DNA of 64,000 nt from an uncultured bacterium. Lineage in GTDB: Bacteria; Bacillota; Clostridia; Oscillospirales; Oscillospiraceae. The translations under genes were made by a program, and so were the position numbers. Positions 51,949 to 60,143 of the stretch are shown here, piece after piece. The stretch lies in NCBI GenBank assembly GCA_947364395.1, contig CANASS010000002.1:1-64000 (forward strand), given 5' to 3'. Every line of letters begins with the position of its first letter. Position 1 is the first letter of the stretch. Under the pieces are notes generated by a model. That model was not told where the DNA came from and did no database searches. It saw only the letters and a list, made by a program, of their open reading frames with translations.

Positions 51949-53316
51949 TCACTTCTCCGCCTCCCGGATGGGCGCCGCGTTCCGCCCCGCCTCCAGCGCC
52001 TCCAATACGGCCTGAGCCGCCTGGTCCATGTCCAGCAGCTTCTGCTCCCCGGAGGCCATGTCCTTCAGGGACACCTTCCCTTGATTGATCTCATCTTCGC
52101 CCAGGAAGGCGGCAAAGGGAACCCCCAGCTTGTCGGCGTAGCTCATCTTCTGCTTAAACTTTTTGGGTTCGGTGTACAGCTGGGCCCGGACCCCAGCCGC
52201 CCTTAGTTTTGTGGCAAAGGCAATAGCAGGGGAGAGGTCCTCGGTCATGGGCAGGATGAGCACGTCGGCGGGGGCGGTGTTCAGGCCGTCGTTGAGATAG
52301 CCCTGCTCTTCCAGCACGTAGAACAGCCGTGTGAGGCCGATGGAAATTCCAACGCCGGGAAGTTGTTTATCCGTGTAATATTCCGCTAAGTTGTCATATC
52401 TTCCCCCGGAACAGATGGAGCCGATCTCCGGGTGGTCGGTCATGAAGGTCTCGTAGACGGTGCCGGTGTAGTAGTCCAGCCCCCGGGCGATGGTCAGGTC
52501 CAGGTTGAATTTCTCCTCGGGTACGCCGAAGTCCCCCAGGTATTTCACCACAGTGGACAGCTCATCCAGCCCCTGGTCAAACAGCTGGTGGCGGCCTCGG
52601 TATGCCTCCAGGGAATCGAGAACGTGTTTATTACTGCCCGTAATGGAGATAAAGCGCAGGATTTCTTCCGCCTGCTCCTGGGTGAGGGCGATCTCCTCCC
52701 CGGTAAGCAGCTCCCGCACCTTGTCCGCCCCGATCTTGGGCAGCTTGTCCACGGTGCGCATTACGTCCCCGGCCTTGTCCATCAGGCCCAGCATGGCGTA
52801 AAACCCGTTGAGCACCTTTCGGTTGTTCACCCGGATCTGGAACTTTTTCAGCCCCAGGGCGGTGAAGGTCTGGCAGATGATGGCGGGAATCTCCGCCTCG
52901 TTGATGATGTCCAGCCTGCCGTCGCCGATCACGTCGATGTCCGCCTGGTAGAACTCCCGGAACCGGCCCCGCTGGGCCCGCTCTCCCCGGTACACCTTGC
53001 CGATCTGGAACCGGCGGAAAGGGAAGGACAGGTCGGCGTAGTGAAGGGCCACGTACTTGGCCAGGGGGACGGTGAGGTCAAACCGCAGGGACAGGTCGGA
53101 GTCCCCCTTGGTGAAGCGGTAAATCTGCTTTTCCGTCTCCCCGCCTGCCTTGGCCAGCAGCACCTCGCTGGCCTCAATGATGGGGGTGTCCAGGGGGGTG
53201 AAGCCGTAGAGGGAATAGGAGCGGCGCAGCAGCTCCGTCATCCGTTCAAATTGAGCCTGACAGGTTGGGAGCAGTTCCATAAACCCGGATAGGGTCCGCG
53301 GCTTTTGTTTGGCCAT
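51949..53316 (-). CDS. hisS: Histidyl-tRNA synthetase
   Basis: Class II synthetase, 455 residues. Motif 2 region YRGERAQRGRFREFYQADID, histidine-A motif IARGLDYYTGTVYE, motif 3 GGRYDNL with GVGISIGLTRLF, then an anticodon-binding domain. Preceded by AAAGGAG. Its promoter (53647..53620) implies a leader of about 300 bases containing repeat element E; no T-box was seen. Confidence 0.97.
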   Translation of the reverse strand: MAKQKPRTLSGFMELLPTCQAQFERMTELLRRSYSLYGFTPLDTPIIEASEVLLAKAGGETEKQIYRFTKGDSDLSLRFDLTVPLAKYVALHYADLSFPFRRFQIGKVYRGERAQRGRFREFYQADIDVIGDGRLDIINEAEIPAIICQTFTALGLKKFQIRVNNRKVLNGFYAMLGLMDKAGDVMRTVDKLPKIGADKVRELLTGEEIALTQEQAEEILRFISITGSNKHVLDSLEAYRGRHQLFDQGLDELSTVVKYLGDFGVPEEKFNLDLTIARGLDYYTGTVYETFMTDHPEIGSICSGGRYDNLAEYYTDKQLPGVGISIGLTRLFYVLEEQGYLNDGLNTAPADVLILPMTEDLSPAIAFATKLRAAGVRAQLYTEPKKFKQKMSYADKLGVPFAAFLGEDEINQGKVSLKDMASGEQKLLDMDQAAQAVLEALEAGRNAAPIREAEK

Positions 53317-53337
53317 ATTGAATTTCTCCTTTCTGAG

Positions 53338-53545
53338 TGTTCCTTTTTCTTGAAAGAAAAAGGAACCGAAAAAGAACTTTTAGATTGTTTTAGCACGAGA
53401 TGTTCTGTAAAATCAATGCTGGATAACATATAAAATAAGTCATTTTATAAATGTTGAAAATTTTGCTCCTTTATTGGAGAGCACGGAAGTGATTTGGTGG
53501 AGGTGTAAAAGTTCCTTTTTTCTTTACAAAGAAAAAAGGAAGCCG
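53338..53545. repeat. Paired-arm palindromic element, copy E
   Basis: Left arm about 53338-53381 (TTCCTTTTTCTTGAAAGAAAAAGGAA core) and shorter right arm about 53505-53543 (TTCCTTTTTTCTTTACAAAG core), inverted. The right arm lacks the usual spacer between its hairpin and the GAACTTTTA inner end. The 120-base middle is AT-rich, no gene. It lies inside the predicted hisS leader. Confidence 0.75.
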
Positions 53546-53619
53546 CCGGAGGCAAAATAAGCACAACGCTCCCGCCCCCATGCCGGGACGAGAGCGTGAA
53601 ACCGTTTGCGGGCGTGGAT

Positions 53620-53647
53620 ATTATATCAGCCCTGTGAAAAATGTCAA
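53620..53647 (-). promoter_or_regulatory. Promoter of hisS
   Basis: Minus-strand TTGACA (53647..53642), 16-base spacer, TATAAT (53625..53620). It begins four bases after the mgsA stop. A GC-rich inverted repeat (CGCTC...GAGCG, 53570-53597) follows in the leader. Confidence 0.85.
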
Positions 53648-53650
53648 GGC

Positions 53651-54064
53651 TTACACCTTTAACGGCGCAGTGGGGTGGCTGATGAGCCGCCAGTCCAGGT
53701 CGCCCCGGGCCAGGCCGTGAATCAGCATCTCTGCCGTGGCGGAGTTGGTGGCCACGGGCACATTGTGCTGGTCGCACAGGTTGATAATGTAGCTCAGGTC
53801 CTTTTCCAGCTCGTCGGAGGTGGGGTCGTTGAAGAACAGCACCATGTCAATCTCGTCGTAGGCGATGCGTGCGCCGATCTGCTGAGAGCCGCCCTGGGTG
53901 TGGGCCAGGAAGAGCTGAACGGGCAGGCCGGTGGCCTCCGCCACCTGGCGGCCGGTATTGCTGGTGGCGCAGACGGTGTGCTTGGAGAGGATGCCGCAGT
54001 AGGCAATGCAGAATTGGACCATCAGTTCTTTTTTGTTGTCGTGGCTCATCAGGGCAATATTCAT
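53651..54064 (-). CDS. mgsA: Methylglyoxal synthase
   Basis: Converts dihydroxyacetone phosphate to methylglyoxal and phosphate, a glycolytic overflow bypass. The 137-residue protein has MSHDNKKELMVQFC, the phosphate-binding CATSNTGRQVAEATGL, THTQGG-like AHTQGGSQQIGARI and the catalytic Asp in FFNDPTSDE. Next to minD, a neighbourhood known in Clostridia. Confidence 0.95.
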   Translation of the reverse strand: MNIALMSHDNKKELMVQFCIAYCGILSKHTVCATSNTGRQVAEATGLPVQLFLAHTQGGSQQIGARIAYDEIDMVLFFNDPTSDELEKDLSYIINLCDQHNVPVATNSATAEMLIHGLARGDLDWRLISHPTAPLKV

Positions 54065-54109
54065 GCAGATCGTCCTTTCTATGGGGTTTGGCGTATCTGG
54101 TTTATGGAC

Positions 54110-54841
54110 TCATCGGATGCGGAGCAGCGGGACCCGTTGTCCCAAAAGGCGTTTTGAGATATTCAGATAGGCGGGGGCGGCCCCCTTGTATGTAGCGAGA
54201 ATGAGAGGTATCCCGGCTGCGGTGGCCAGGGTGACGCTGGGGTCCTCCGGCACCACTCCCAGCAGGGGCAGTCCGGCGGTGTCCATGGCGCTGTCGATGG
54301 AGGTGCGCAGTTTGCTGATTAACCTGGGCTGGACCCGGTTCATCACCAGGTGGAGCTGGGTCAGCTCATGAAGCTCCGCCACGGTGCGCTGGGCGTCCCG
54401 CAGGGCGGCGGGGTCCACGGAGGACACCACGATCACCCGGTCGGCGGCGTTCATGGCCAGCTGGAAGCCCTCCCCCAGTCCGGCGGGAGAGTCCATGAAG
54501 ACAAAGTCAAAGTATTCGGAAGCCTCTTCGATCACCGCCTGAAACCGCTTTTGGTCCAGTCCTGGGGAGCTGTGTGGGGCGGTGAGCAGAAACAGGTTTC
54601 GGATCTCCGGCTGTTCCACCGCCGCAGTGAGCAGGGGACAGCGGTAGTCCATCACGTCGGTGAAGTCCATCAGGGCCCGGTCGGACATGCCCAGGGTCAA
54701 ATCCAGATTGCGCAGGCCGATGTCCAGGTCCACGCACAGCACCCGGCGGCCCAGTGCGGCCAGGCAGGAGGCCACGCCAGCGGTGAGGGAGGTCTTGCCG
54801 GTGCCGCCTTTGCCCGATGTAATCATGACGGCAGTACCCAT
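54110..54841 (-). CDS. minD: MinD-like ATPase
   Basis: ParA/MinD-family P-loop ATPase, 243 residues. Deviant Walker A KGGTGKTS (11-18), DLDIGLRNLD, and switch II region FMDSPAGLGEGFQLAM match MinD, which sets the division site. The C-terminus (LNISKRLLGQRVPLLRIR) could be an amphipathic membrane helix. No minC or minE lies in the window, so it may be an orphan or work with DivIVA-linked partners elsewhere. Confidence 0.85.
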   Translation of the reverse strand: MGTAVMITSGKGGTGKTSLTAGVASCLAALGRRVLCVDLDIGLRNLDLTLGMSDRALMDFTDVMDYRCPLLTAAVEQPEIRNLFLLTAPHSSPGLDQKRFQAVIEEASEYFDFVFMDSPAGLGEGFQLAMNAADRVIVVSSVDPAALRDAQRTVAELHELTQLHLVMNRVQPRLISKLRTSIDSAMDTAGLPLLGVVPEDPSVTLATAAGIPLILATYKGAAPAYLNISKRLLGQRVPLLRIR

Positions 54842-54961
54842 GGGACGCCTCCTTCCGATACATCCAAAATCATAGCATGAATTTCTGAAAATAGCAACAA
54901 AGAATATGAAAAAAGTGAAAATTTATTTAGCAATTTTCACTCCGCCGAAAATTACCAGACT

Positions 54962-55675
54962 TTAAAGGGGAGACTTCTGTATTTTAGCCCACCGGCGGGG
55001 ATATTTTTCCGGAGTGGGAGCTGTTTTTTGGATCAAAATGACCCGGTGCGTCACATTTGTGTGGGGAATCTGATAGTCAAAAATCCTCTCCACACTGGCT
55101 CCCAGAATCTGGATGGCGGGGAGGGCGGCGTTCAGCTCCTGCCCGCAGTCCGTCCCCTTCATGGCCAGGAACCGGCCCCCTGTTTTGACAAAGGGCAGGC
55201 AAAGTTCGCATAAAAGCCGCAGGTCGGCCACCGCCCGGGCGGCGGCGAAGTCGAAACGCTCCCGGAGGTCCGGTTCACGGGCCGCCTCCTCCGCCCGACC
55301 GTGTATGGCTTGGGCTTCTTCCAGCCCCAGGGCGTCAATGGTCTCGTTGAGCCAGTCCACCCGCTTGTTCAGGCTGTCCAGAAGGGTTGTTTCCAGGGAT
55401 GGGACCAGGATCTTCAGGGGCAGTCCGGGGAAGCCCGCCCCCGTTCCCACGTCAATAAGGGATTTTCCGGCGAAGCCGGCGCAGTTTAAAAGGGCGGCGC
55501 AGTCCAGCATGTGGAGGGTGGCCACGTCCTGGGGATCGGTGATGGCGGTGAGGTTCATGACTTGGTTTTTTTCCACCAGCAGTTTTCCGTACCGGGCCAG
55601 CAGGGCGGGGGCCTCCAGGGGAACGGCCTGGGCCTGGCCCAGCTGGACCAGGCCGGATTGGATCAGGGCCTCCAC
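54962..55675 (-). CDS. rsmG: 16S rRNA m7G527 methyltransferase
   Basis: SAM-dependent methyltransferase (GidB), 237 residues. SAM motif LIDVGTGAGFPGLPLKIL, GRAEEAAREPDL and RAVADLRLLCELCLP fit the family. The start is GTG at 55675, three bases after the stop of the upstream membrane-protein gene. Usually next to mnmG; here mnmG is absent. Loss of RsmG is a known cause of low-level streptomycin resistance in other bacteria; this copy looks intact. Confidence 0.95.
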   Translation of the reverse strand: MEALIQSGLVQLGQAQAVPLEAPALLARYGKLLVEKNQVMNLTAITDPQDVATLHMLDCAALLNCAGFAGKSLIDVGTGAGFPGLPLKILVPSLETTLLDSLNKRVDWLNETIDALGLEEAQAIHGRAEEAAREPDLRERFDFAAARAVADLRLLCELCLPFVKTGGRFLAMKGTDCGQELNAALPAIQILGASVERIFDYQIPHTNVTHRVILIQKTAPTPEKYPRRWAKIQKSPL

Positions 55676-55678
55676 GGC

Positions 55679-56029
55679 TTACACCCCCAGGGCGGCCAGC
55701 AGGGCGGGGACGCCCAGCAGCAGGCCGGCAACTAAGCCCACGGCGCACATGGCCAGCACCGCCACGCCTCCCGCAGTCCCCCCGGCGATGGTTCCGTTTC
55801 TCATGCGGTGGACGACGACCACTGCCAGCGCCACGGATACGGGGACCAGAAACAGGGGAAAGGTGCCGGGGAGCTGACGCCCCCCGGTATAGATGGCGAA
55901 ATTGATGACGAACAGGACCATAAGGACGTAGGCAATGCCCATCCAGGCGGCGGCCCGCTTCTCAAAGGACGCGGGGGTCCAGCCCTCCCGCTCTTCCTCC
56001 TGATTTTGGAGGGGTTCTTTTTCTTCCAT
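55679..56029 (-). CDS. Small membrane protein of unknown function
   Basis: A 116-residue protein with a charged N-terminus (MEEKEPLQNQEEEREGWTPA) and about three to four membrane helices (AAWMGIAYVLMVLFVINFAI, FPLFLVPVSVALAVVVV, and a Gly/Ala/Leu-rich C-terminus). No family recognised. It is coupled with rsmG (three-base gap) and follows the 126-residue gene by 20 bases, so the three may form an operon. Confidence 0.65.
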   Translation of the reverse strand: MEEKEPLQNQEEEREGWTPASFEKRAAAWMGIAYVLMVLFVINFAIYTGGRQLPGTFPLFLVPVSVALAVVVVHRMRNGTIAGGTAGGVAVLAMCAVGLVAGLLLGVPALLAALGV

Positions 56030-56048
56030 GGGTGTTCTCCCTCACGGA

Positions 56049-56429
56049 TCAAAGATCGGGATCAAAGTCCTCCTCGGTGACCTCCGGCTCTCTGGCGGGC
56101 TCCGGCTCCTCAACGGGGTCGGCGGCGGGCTGGGGCTCCACCACAGCGGCCTCCGGCTCGCTGTCGGCGAACAGCACCGCCTCTTCTGGGTCCTCGGTGA
56201 ACATCTTGGACTCCTTTTTGGCGCCGAGCAGACTGCCGATGGCCTGGGTGAGCAGGCCGTCCCCAAAGCTGATGTTGATGTCGGTGCCGCCCTCCTCGCC
56301 AGGGCCCACGTTCACCGAGACCAGCAGGGATTGAAAGGTCTTTTCACCTGTGTCCTCATCCTTCTGGAAGCGGACGGGGACGGCGGCGGCCAGGGCGGCG
56401 ACGCCCAGGGCTTTCCAAAACTTTTTCAT
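56049..56429 (-). CDS. Secreted or membrane-tethered acidic protein of unknown function
   Basis: A 126-residue protein with a short hydrophobic N-terminus (MKKFWKALGVAALAAAVPVR) and a middle stretch TFQSLLVSVNVGPGEEGGTD. The last 50 residues are very acidic and E/P/A-rich (PEAAVVEPQPAADPVEEPEP), probably disordered. I recall similar proteins only as hypothetical in Oscillospiraceae. The start is backed by AAAGGAG. Confidence 0.65.
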   Translation of the reverse strand: MKKFWKALGVAALAAAVPVRFQKDEDTGEKTFQSLLVSVNVGPGEEGGTDINISFGDGLLTQAIGSLLGAKKESKMFTEDPEEAVLFADSEPEAAVVEPQPAADPVEEPEPAREPEVTEEDFDPDL

Positions 56430-56448
56430 GAGAATTCTCCTTTCATTT

Positions 56449-56637
56449 AAGGGCCCTTCCTTTTTTCTTTGAGAAGAAAAAAGGAAGTGAAAAAAGAAAC
56501 TTTTAAACTTTCACTTAATTTTGTGATAAAAAACCTGGTTTCTCGTGATCGAGGAATATCTTTTCAGAAACCACCCACCGTTGGTAACGGTCTAAAGTTC
56601 TTTTTCGGTTCCTTTTTCTTTCAAGAAAAAGGAATAA
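56449..56637. repeat. Paired-arm palindromic element, copy F
   Basis: Left arm 56449-56505 (AAGGGCCCTTCCTTTTTTCT...) and inverted right arm about 56590-56637, preceded by GTAACGGTCTAAAG as in copy D. The spacer is about 85 bases, no gene. It ends eight bases from the serS stop. Confidence 0.8.
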
Positions 56638-56644
56638 ACAACAC

Positions 56645-57946
56645 TCAGCGCTTCGGTATCAGCACCTCTGCGCCCCCCATATAGGGTCGAAGCACGGCGG
56701 GCACCTTGACGGACCCGTCGGCCTGGAGGTTGTTTTCCAGCAGGGCGATGAGCATACGGGGAGGCGCGGCCACGGTGTTGTTCAGGGTGTGGGGCAGATA
56801 GGTTCCGTTCTCCCCCTTTACCCGCATTTTCAGGCGGCGGGCCTGGGCGTCACCCAGGTTAGAGCAGGAACACACCTCAAAATACTTCTTCTGCCGGGGG
56901 GACCAGGCCTCGATGTCGCAGGACTTCACCTTCAGGTCGGCCAGATCGCCGGAGCAGCACTCCAGCTGGCGCACGGGGATGTCCATGGAGCGGAAGAGCT
57001 CCACCGAATACCGCCACATCTTCTCATACCAGTCCATGGAGTCCTCGGGCTTACATACCACGATCATCTCCTGCTTCTCGAACTGGTGGATGCGGTACAC
57101 GCCCCGCTCCTCAACGCCGTGGGAGCCCTTCTCCTTGCGGAAGCAGGGGGAGTAGGAGGTGAGGGTCTGGGGCAGCTTCTCCTCGGGGATGATCTGGTCG
57201 ATGAACTTGCCGATCATGGAGTGCTCGGAGGTGCCAATTAAATATAGGTCCTCGCCCTCAATTTTATACATCATGGCGTCCATGTCGGTCTGGGACATGA
57301 CGCCCTCTACCACGTTGCCGTGGATCATGAAGGGGGGAACGCAGAAGGTAAAGCCCTTGCCGATCATGAAGTCCCGGGCGTAGGCCAGCACCGCTTCATG
57401 AAGGCGGGCGATGTCTCCCATCAGGTAGTAGAACCCCGAGCCGGATACACGGCCCGCCGCGTCCATGTCCACCCCGTCGAAGGTCTCCATAATGTCGGTG
57501 TGGTAGGGAATGTCGAAGCCGGGCACCACAGGGTCGCCAAACTTTTCCACCTCCACGTTTTCGCCGTCGTCCCTGCCGATGGGGACGGAGGGGTCGATGA
57601 TGTTGGGAATCACCAGCATGATCTTCCGAATTTCCGCCGCCAGCTCATCTTCCAGCTTTTCCAGCTCCGCCAGACGGTCGGCGTTGGCCTTCACCTTGGC
57701 CTTGGCCTCCTCCGCCTCCGCCAGCTTGGAGGGGTCCTTCTTGGCCTGGCCCATCAGTACGCCCACCTGCTTGGACAGCTTGTTGCGGTCGGCCCGGAGG
57801 GTGTTGGCCTCGGTCATGGCGTCACGGTTACGGCGGTCCAGCTCGATGACCTGATCCACCAGGGGGAGCTTTTCCTCCTGGAACTTCTTCTTGATGTTCT
57901 CTTTGACCAGCTCCGGGTTTTCCCGGACAAATTTGATGTCTAACAT
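56645..57946 (-). CDS. serS: Seryl-tRNA synthetase
   Basis: Class II synthetase, 433 residues. N-terminal antiparallel coiled coil (about 30-105), motif 2 (TSYSPCFRKEKGSHGVEERG, then VYRIHQFEKQEM) and motif 3 (LNNTVAAPPRMLIALLENN). It starts two bases after the upstream gene's stop, so it is coupled to the parB-coiled-coil pair. No T-box leader. Confidence 0.97.
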   Translation of the reverse strand: MLDIKFVRENPELVKENIKKKFQEEKLPLVDQVIELDRRNRDAMTEANTLRADRNKLSKQVGVLMGQAKKDPSKLAEAEEAKAKVKANADRLAELEKLEDELAAEIRKIMLVIPNIIDPSVPIGRDDGENVEVEKFGDPVVPGFDIPYHTDIMETFDGVDMDAAGRVSGSGFYYLMGDIARLHEAVLAYARDFMIGKGFTFCVPPFMIHGNVVEGVMSQTDMDAMMYKIEGEDLYLIGTSEHSMIGKFIDQIIPEEKLPQTLTSYSPCFRKEKGSHGVEERGVYRIHQFEKQEMIVVCKPEDSMDWYEKMWRYSVELFRSMDIPVRQLECCSGDLADLKVKSCDIEAWSPRQKKYFEVCSCSNLGDAQARRLKMRVKGENGTYLPHTLNNTVAAPPRMLIALLENNLQADGSVKVPAVLRPYMGGAEVLIPKR

Positions 57947-57948
57947 GA

Positions 57949-59193
57949 CTAATCATCCTTTATTCTAGTAGTATTAAGCTCTGAGGGAGGCTCAAAAGGA
58001 AGAGGATACAGCACGTCGTCGCGGACGCTGGTGGGGCCGAACCCTTGGCTGAGGCTACCGTACTGGTCTACAAGGAGCCATTGGGTTTCCGTCAGTTCGT
58101 CTATTAGCAGCTGAAGCTGTTCTAAGGTAAAATCGCTTGCCAGCTGGTCTGTCTGTTCCTGAAATTTGGGGAGGGGCGTTGTCAAACTGGTGTGGGTCAG
58201 GTACTGGGAAGCGGCATGTCCGTTATCCTGGACAAAGTGTGCTTCCAAAGCGCACCAGAGGATGGACAGCGCGGCCATATCATTGTTTTCGTTTGGGTTA
58301 CAGCGGCTGGTGAAATAGATGTCGGTGCCGCCGTCTCGGATGTGGTCCAGCTGTAGGAGATAGCCCCGGCGGATGAGCTCTTGGCGGGCGGCGTCGTACT
58401 GTTCCAGCAGAGCGGAGTTGAGGGAAATTTCATTCTCCCATGCGCTGCGCCAAAAATCTGTGGAAAATACGATCTCAGCCGCGGCCAGGGTATAGTCGCC
58501 TTGGTCCATGAATTGCTGGAGATACCACAGATAGTACAGGGCTTGCTTTTCGATTGTCAGGTCACTCGTTCGGTAATAGGTTTGGTCCAGGGTGTCATTC
58601 AGCTGTTTGGCTTCCTCAGATTTTTGGTCAGCCCAGTCGTTTAACCTGCCGTTTTCGTTGGTAAGCGACTGGTTTTCTTTTTTCAACGCCTCAATTTCCT
58701 CCAGCAGCTCCTCCCGGGAGGCGTTGGAGGATAGCCGCAAATCGTCCATGGCGGCGTCGTTGTTTCTCTGCTGGACGAAGTAGGCCAGCAGGAGCATCAT
58801 GAACGCCGCGCCGAACAGCACCGCCAGATAGATATAAAAGGAGGAGGGCTTGTTTTTCTGGGGCGGGGGAGGGGGGTCCTGCTGTTCCAGTTCCGGCTCC
58901 TCCTGGGGCGGGGAGGGGTCCCCTGGGGCCGTGTCTCCGGCGGATTTCTTCCGAACTTCGGCCATGGAGCTGTCTATGATGTCGTAAAGCATCTGCTGTT
59001 CCGGAGTAATCTCGTCGGGGCAAAGTTCGCTTGGTTCCGCTTCCGCCTGCGGCGAAAGCTCCCCCCGCTCCCTTGCTCCGCCTCTCCCCACAAAGCCAGA
59101 GGACGGCTTTGTGGGGGCCCCGGTTTCGGACCCAGATGTTTCACGTGAAACGTCGGCCCCGGAAGCGTCAAAGTGCTGATCCTGGTCGATCAT
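57949..59193 (-). CDS. Single-pass membrane protein with coiled coil, partner gene of parB
   Basis: A 414-residue protein with a cytoplasmic, Pro/Glu-rich N-terminus (about 1-110), one helix (FYIYLAVLFGAAFMMLLLAY, about 118-138), a coiled coil (about 155-205, REELLEEIEALKKENQSLTN), and an extracytoplasmic all-helical domain ending KDD. No family known to me. Its start overlaps the parB stop (ATGA) and its stop is two bases before serS. A parS site lies within its own 5' coding sequence. The middle and 3' parts are lower in GC than the 5' part. Role unknown; a membrane link to ParB is only a guess. Confidence 0.7.
   Translation of the reverse strand: MIDQDQHFDASGADVSRETSGSETGAPTKPSSGFVGRGGARERGELSPQAEAEPSELCPDEITPEQQMLYDIIDSSMAEVRKKSAGDTAPGDPSPPQEEPELEQQDPPPPPQKNKPSSFYIYLAVLFGAAFMMLLLAYFVQQRNNDAAMDDLRLSSNASREELLEEIEALKKENQSLTNENGRLNDWADQKSEEAKQLNDTLDQTYYRTSDLTIEKQALYYLWYLQQFMDQGDYTLAAAEIVFSTDFWRSAWENEISLNSALLEQYDAARQELIRRGYLLQLDHIRDGGTDIYFTSRCNPNENNDMAALSILWCALEAHFVQDNGHAASQYLTHTSLTTPLPKFQEQTDQLASDFTLEQLQLLIDELTETQWLLVDQYGSLSQGFGPTSVRDDVLYPLPFEPPSELNTTRIKDD
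59137..59152. promoter_or_regulatory. parS: parS site 1 (one mismatch), inside a coding region
   Basis: TGTTTCACGTGAAACG, differing from the 16-bp consensus TGTTTCACGTGAAACA at the last base. Confidence 0.88.
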
Positions 59194-60092
59194 CCCTCTC
59201 CGCCCCCTTCCGAGGGCCGCTCCGCCAGGGTGAGCCGTCCCAGCTGTTCCAGCAGGTCGTTCAGATCGTCTACGTCGTAATATTCCAGCTCCAGCTTGCC
59301 CTTTTTCCGCCCGTTGGAAATGGTCACCTTCCGGCCCAGCCGCAGGGACAGGTCCTTTTGGGCGCTCTCAATGTAGAGCCGGTTTTCGTCGGCGGGCTTT
59401 TGGGGTTTCTCCTTGGGGGCGTCCAGGGTGAACCGCTTGGCGGCGGCTTCCGCCTGACGGACGCTCCACCCCTCGTCCACAATTTTCTGGGCAAAGGCGG
59501 TTTGGGCCTGTTCTCCCTCCACCATGAGCACCGCCCGGCCGTGGCCGGCGGAGATTTTTCCCTCCGCCAGCAGCTCCCGGACCGAAGGGGGGAGGGCGGT
59601 GAGCCGCAGGGCGTTGGCGATGGCGGGGCGGGACTTGCCCATACGCTTGGCCAGCTCCTCCTGGGTCATGCCGAAGTCGGTGAGCAGGGCCAGGTAGCCT
59701 TCCGCCTCCTCCACCGGGTTCAGGTCCTCCCGCTGGAGGTTTTCAATGAGGCCCAGCTCCATTACCTTGCGGTCGTCGGCCTCGATGATGACCACGGGCA
59801 CCTCCTTCCGGCCCGCCAGTTTGGCGGCCCGCCAGCGCCGTTCCCCGGCGATGATCTGGTAGTAGCCGGTGTGCAGGCGGCGGACGGTGAGGGGCTGTAT
59901 GATACCGTGTTCCTCAATGGAGGCGGCCAGGTCGGCCAGGGCCTCGTCGTCAAACCGTTTCCGGGGCTGGTTCAGCCCCGGTTCCACCTGGGAGATGGGC
60001 AGCATGACAGACCCGGCCTCTTGGCTCTGCATGGTGACGGAGTCCCCCATGAGGGCGTCCAGGCCTTTGCCCAGGCCTTTGGCTTTTGCCAT
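59190..60092 (-). CDS. parB: Chromosome-partitioning protein ParB (Spo0J)
   Basis: CTP-dependent DNA clamp, 300 residues, that loads at parS and recruits SMC. Motifs: NQPRKRFDDEALADLAASI, GIIQPLTVRR, the CTP-binding GERRWRAAKLAG, ENLQREDLNPVEEA, the parS-reading HTH (MTQEELAKRMGKSRPAIANA), and a C-terminal dimerisation domain. The ATG at 60092 has AAAGGAG at the right distance. 51 bases after parA. Confidence 0.95.
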   Translation of the reverse strand: MAKAKGLGKGLDALMGDSVTMQSQEAGSVMLPISQVEPGLNQPRKRFDDEALADLAASIEEHGIIQPLTVRRLHTGYYQIIAGERRWRAAKLAGRKEVPVVIIEADDRKVMELGLIENLQREDLNPVEEAEGYLALLTDFGMTQEELAKRMGKSRPAIANALRLTALPPSVRELLAEGKISAGHGRAVLMVEGEQAQTAFAQKIVDEGWSVRQAEAAAKRFTLDAPKEKPQKPADENRLYIESAQKDLSLRLGRKVTISNGRKKGKLELEYYDVDDLNDLLEQLGRLTLAERPSEGGGEG

Positions 60093-60143
60093 CTGGTTCA
60101 CTCCTTTCTATTTTGTCGGTGAAGCCGCCGAGAACGGCGGTTT

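Noticed and set aside
53317..53650. Possible T-box leader for hisS
   Set aside because: No T-box sequence (GGTGGNACCGCG type) or antiterminator was seen; the hairpins belong to repeat element E.
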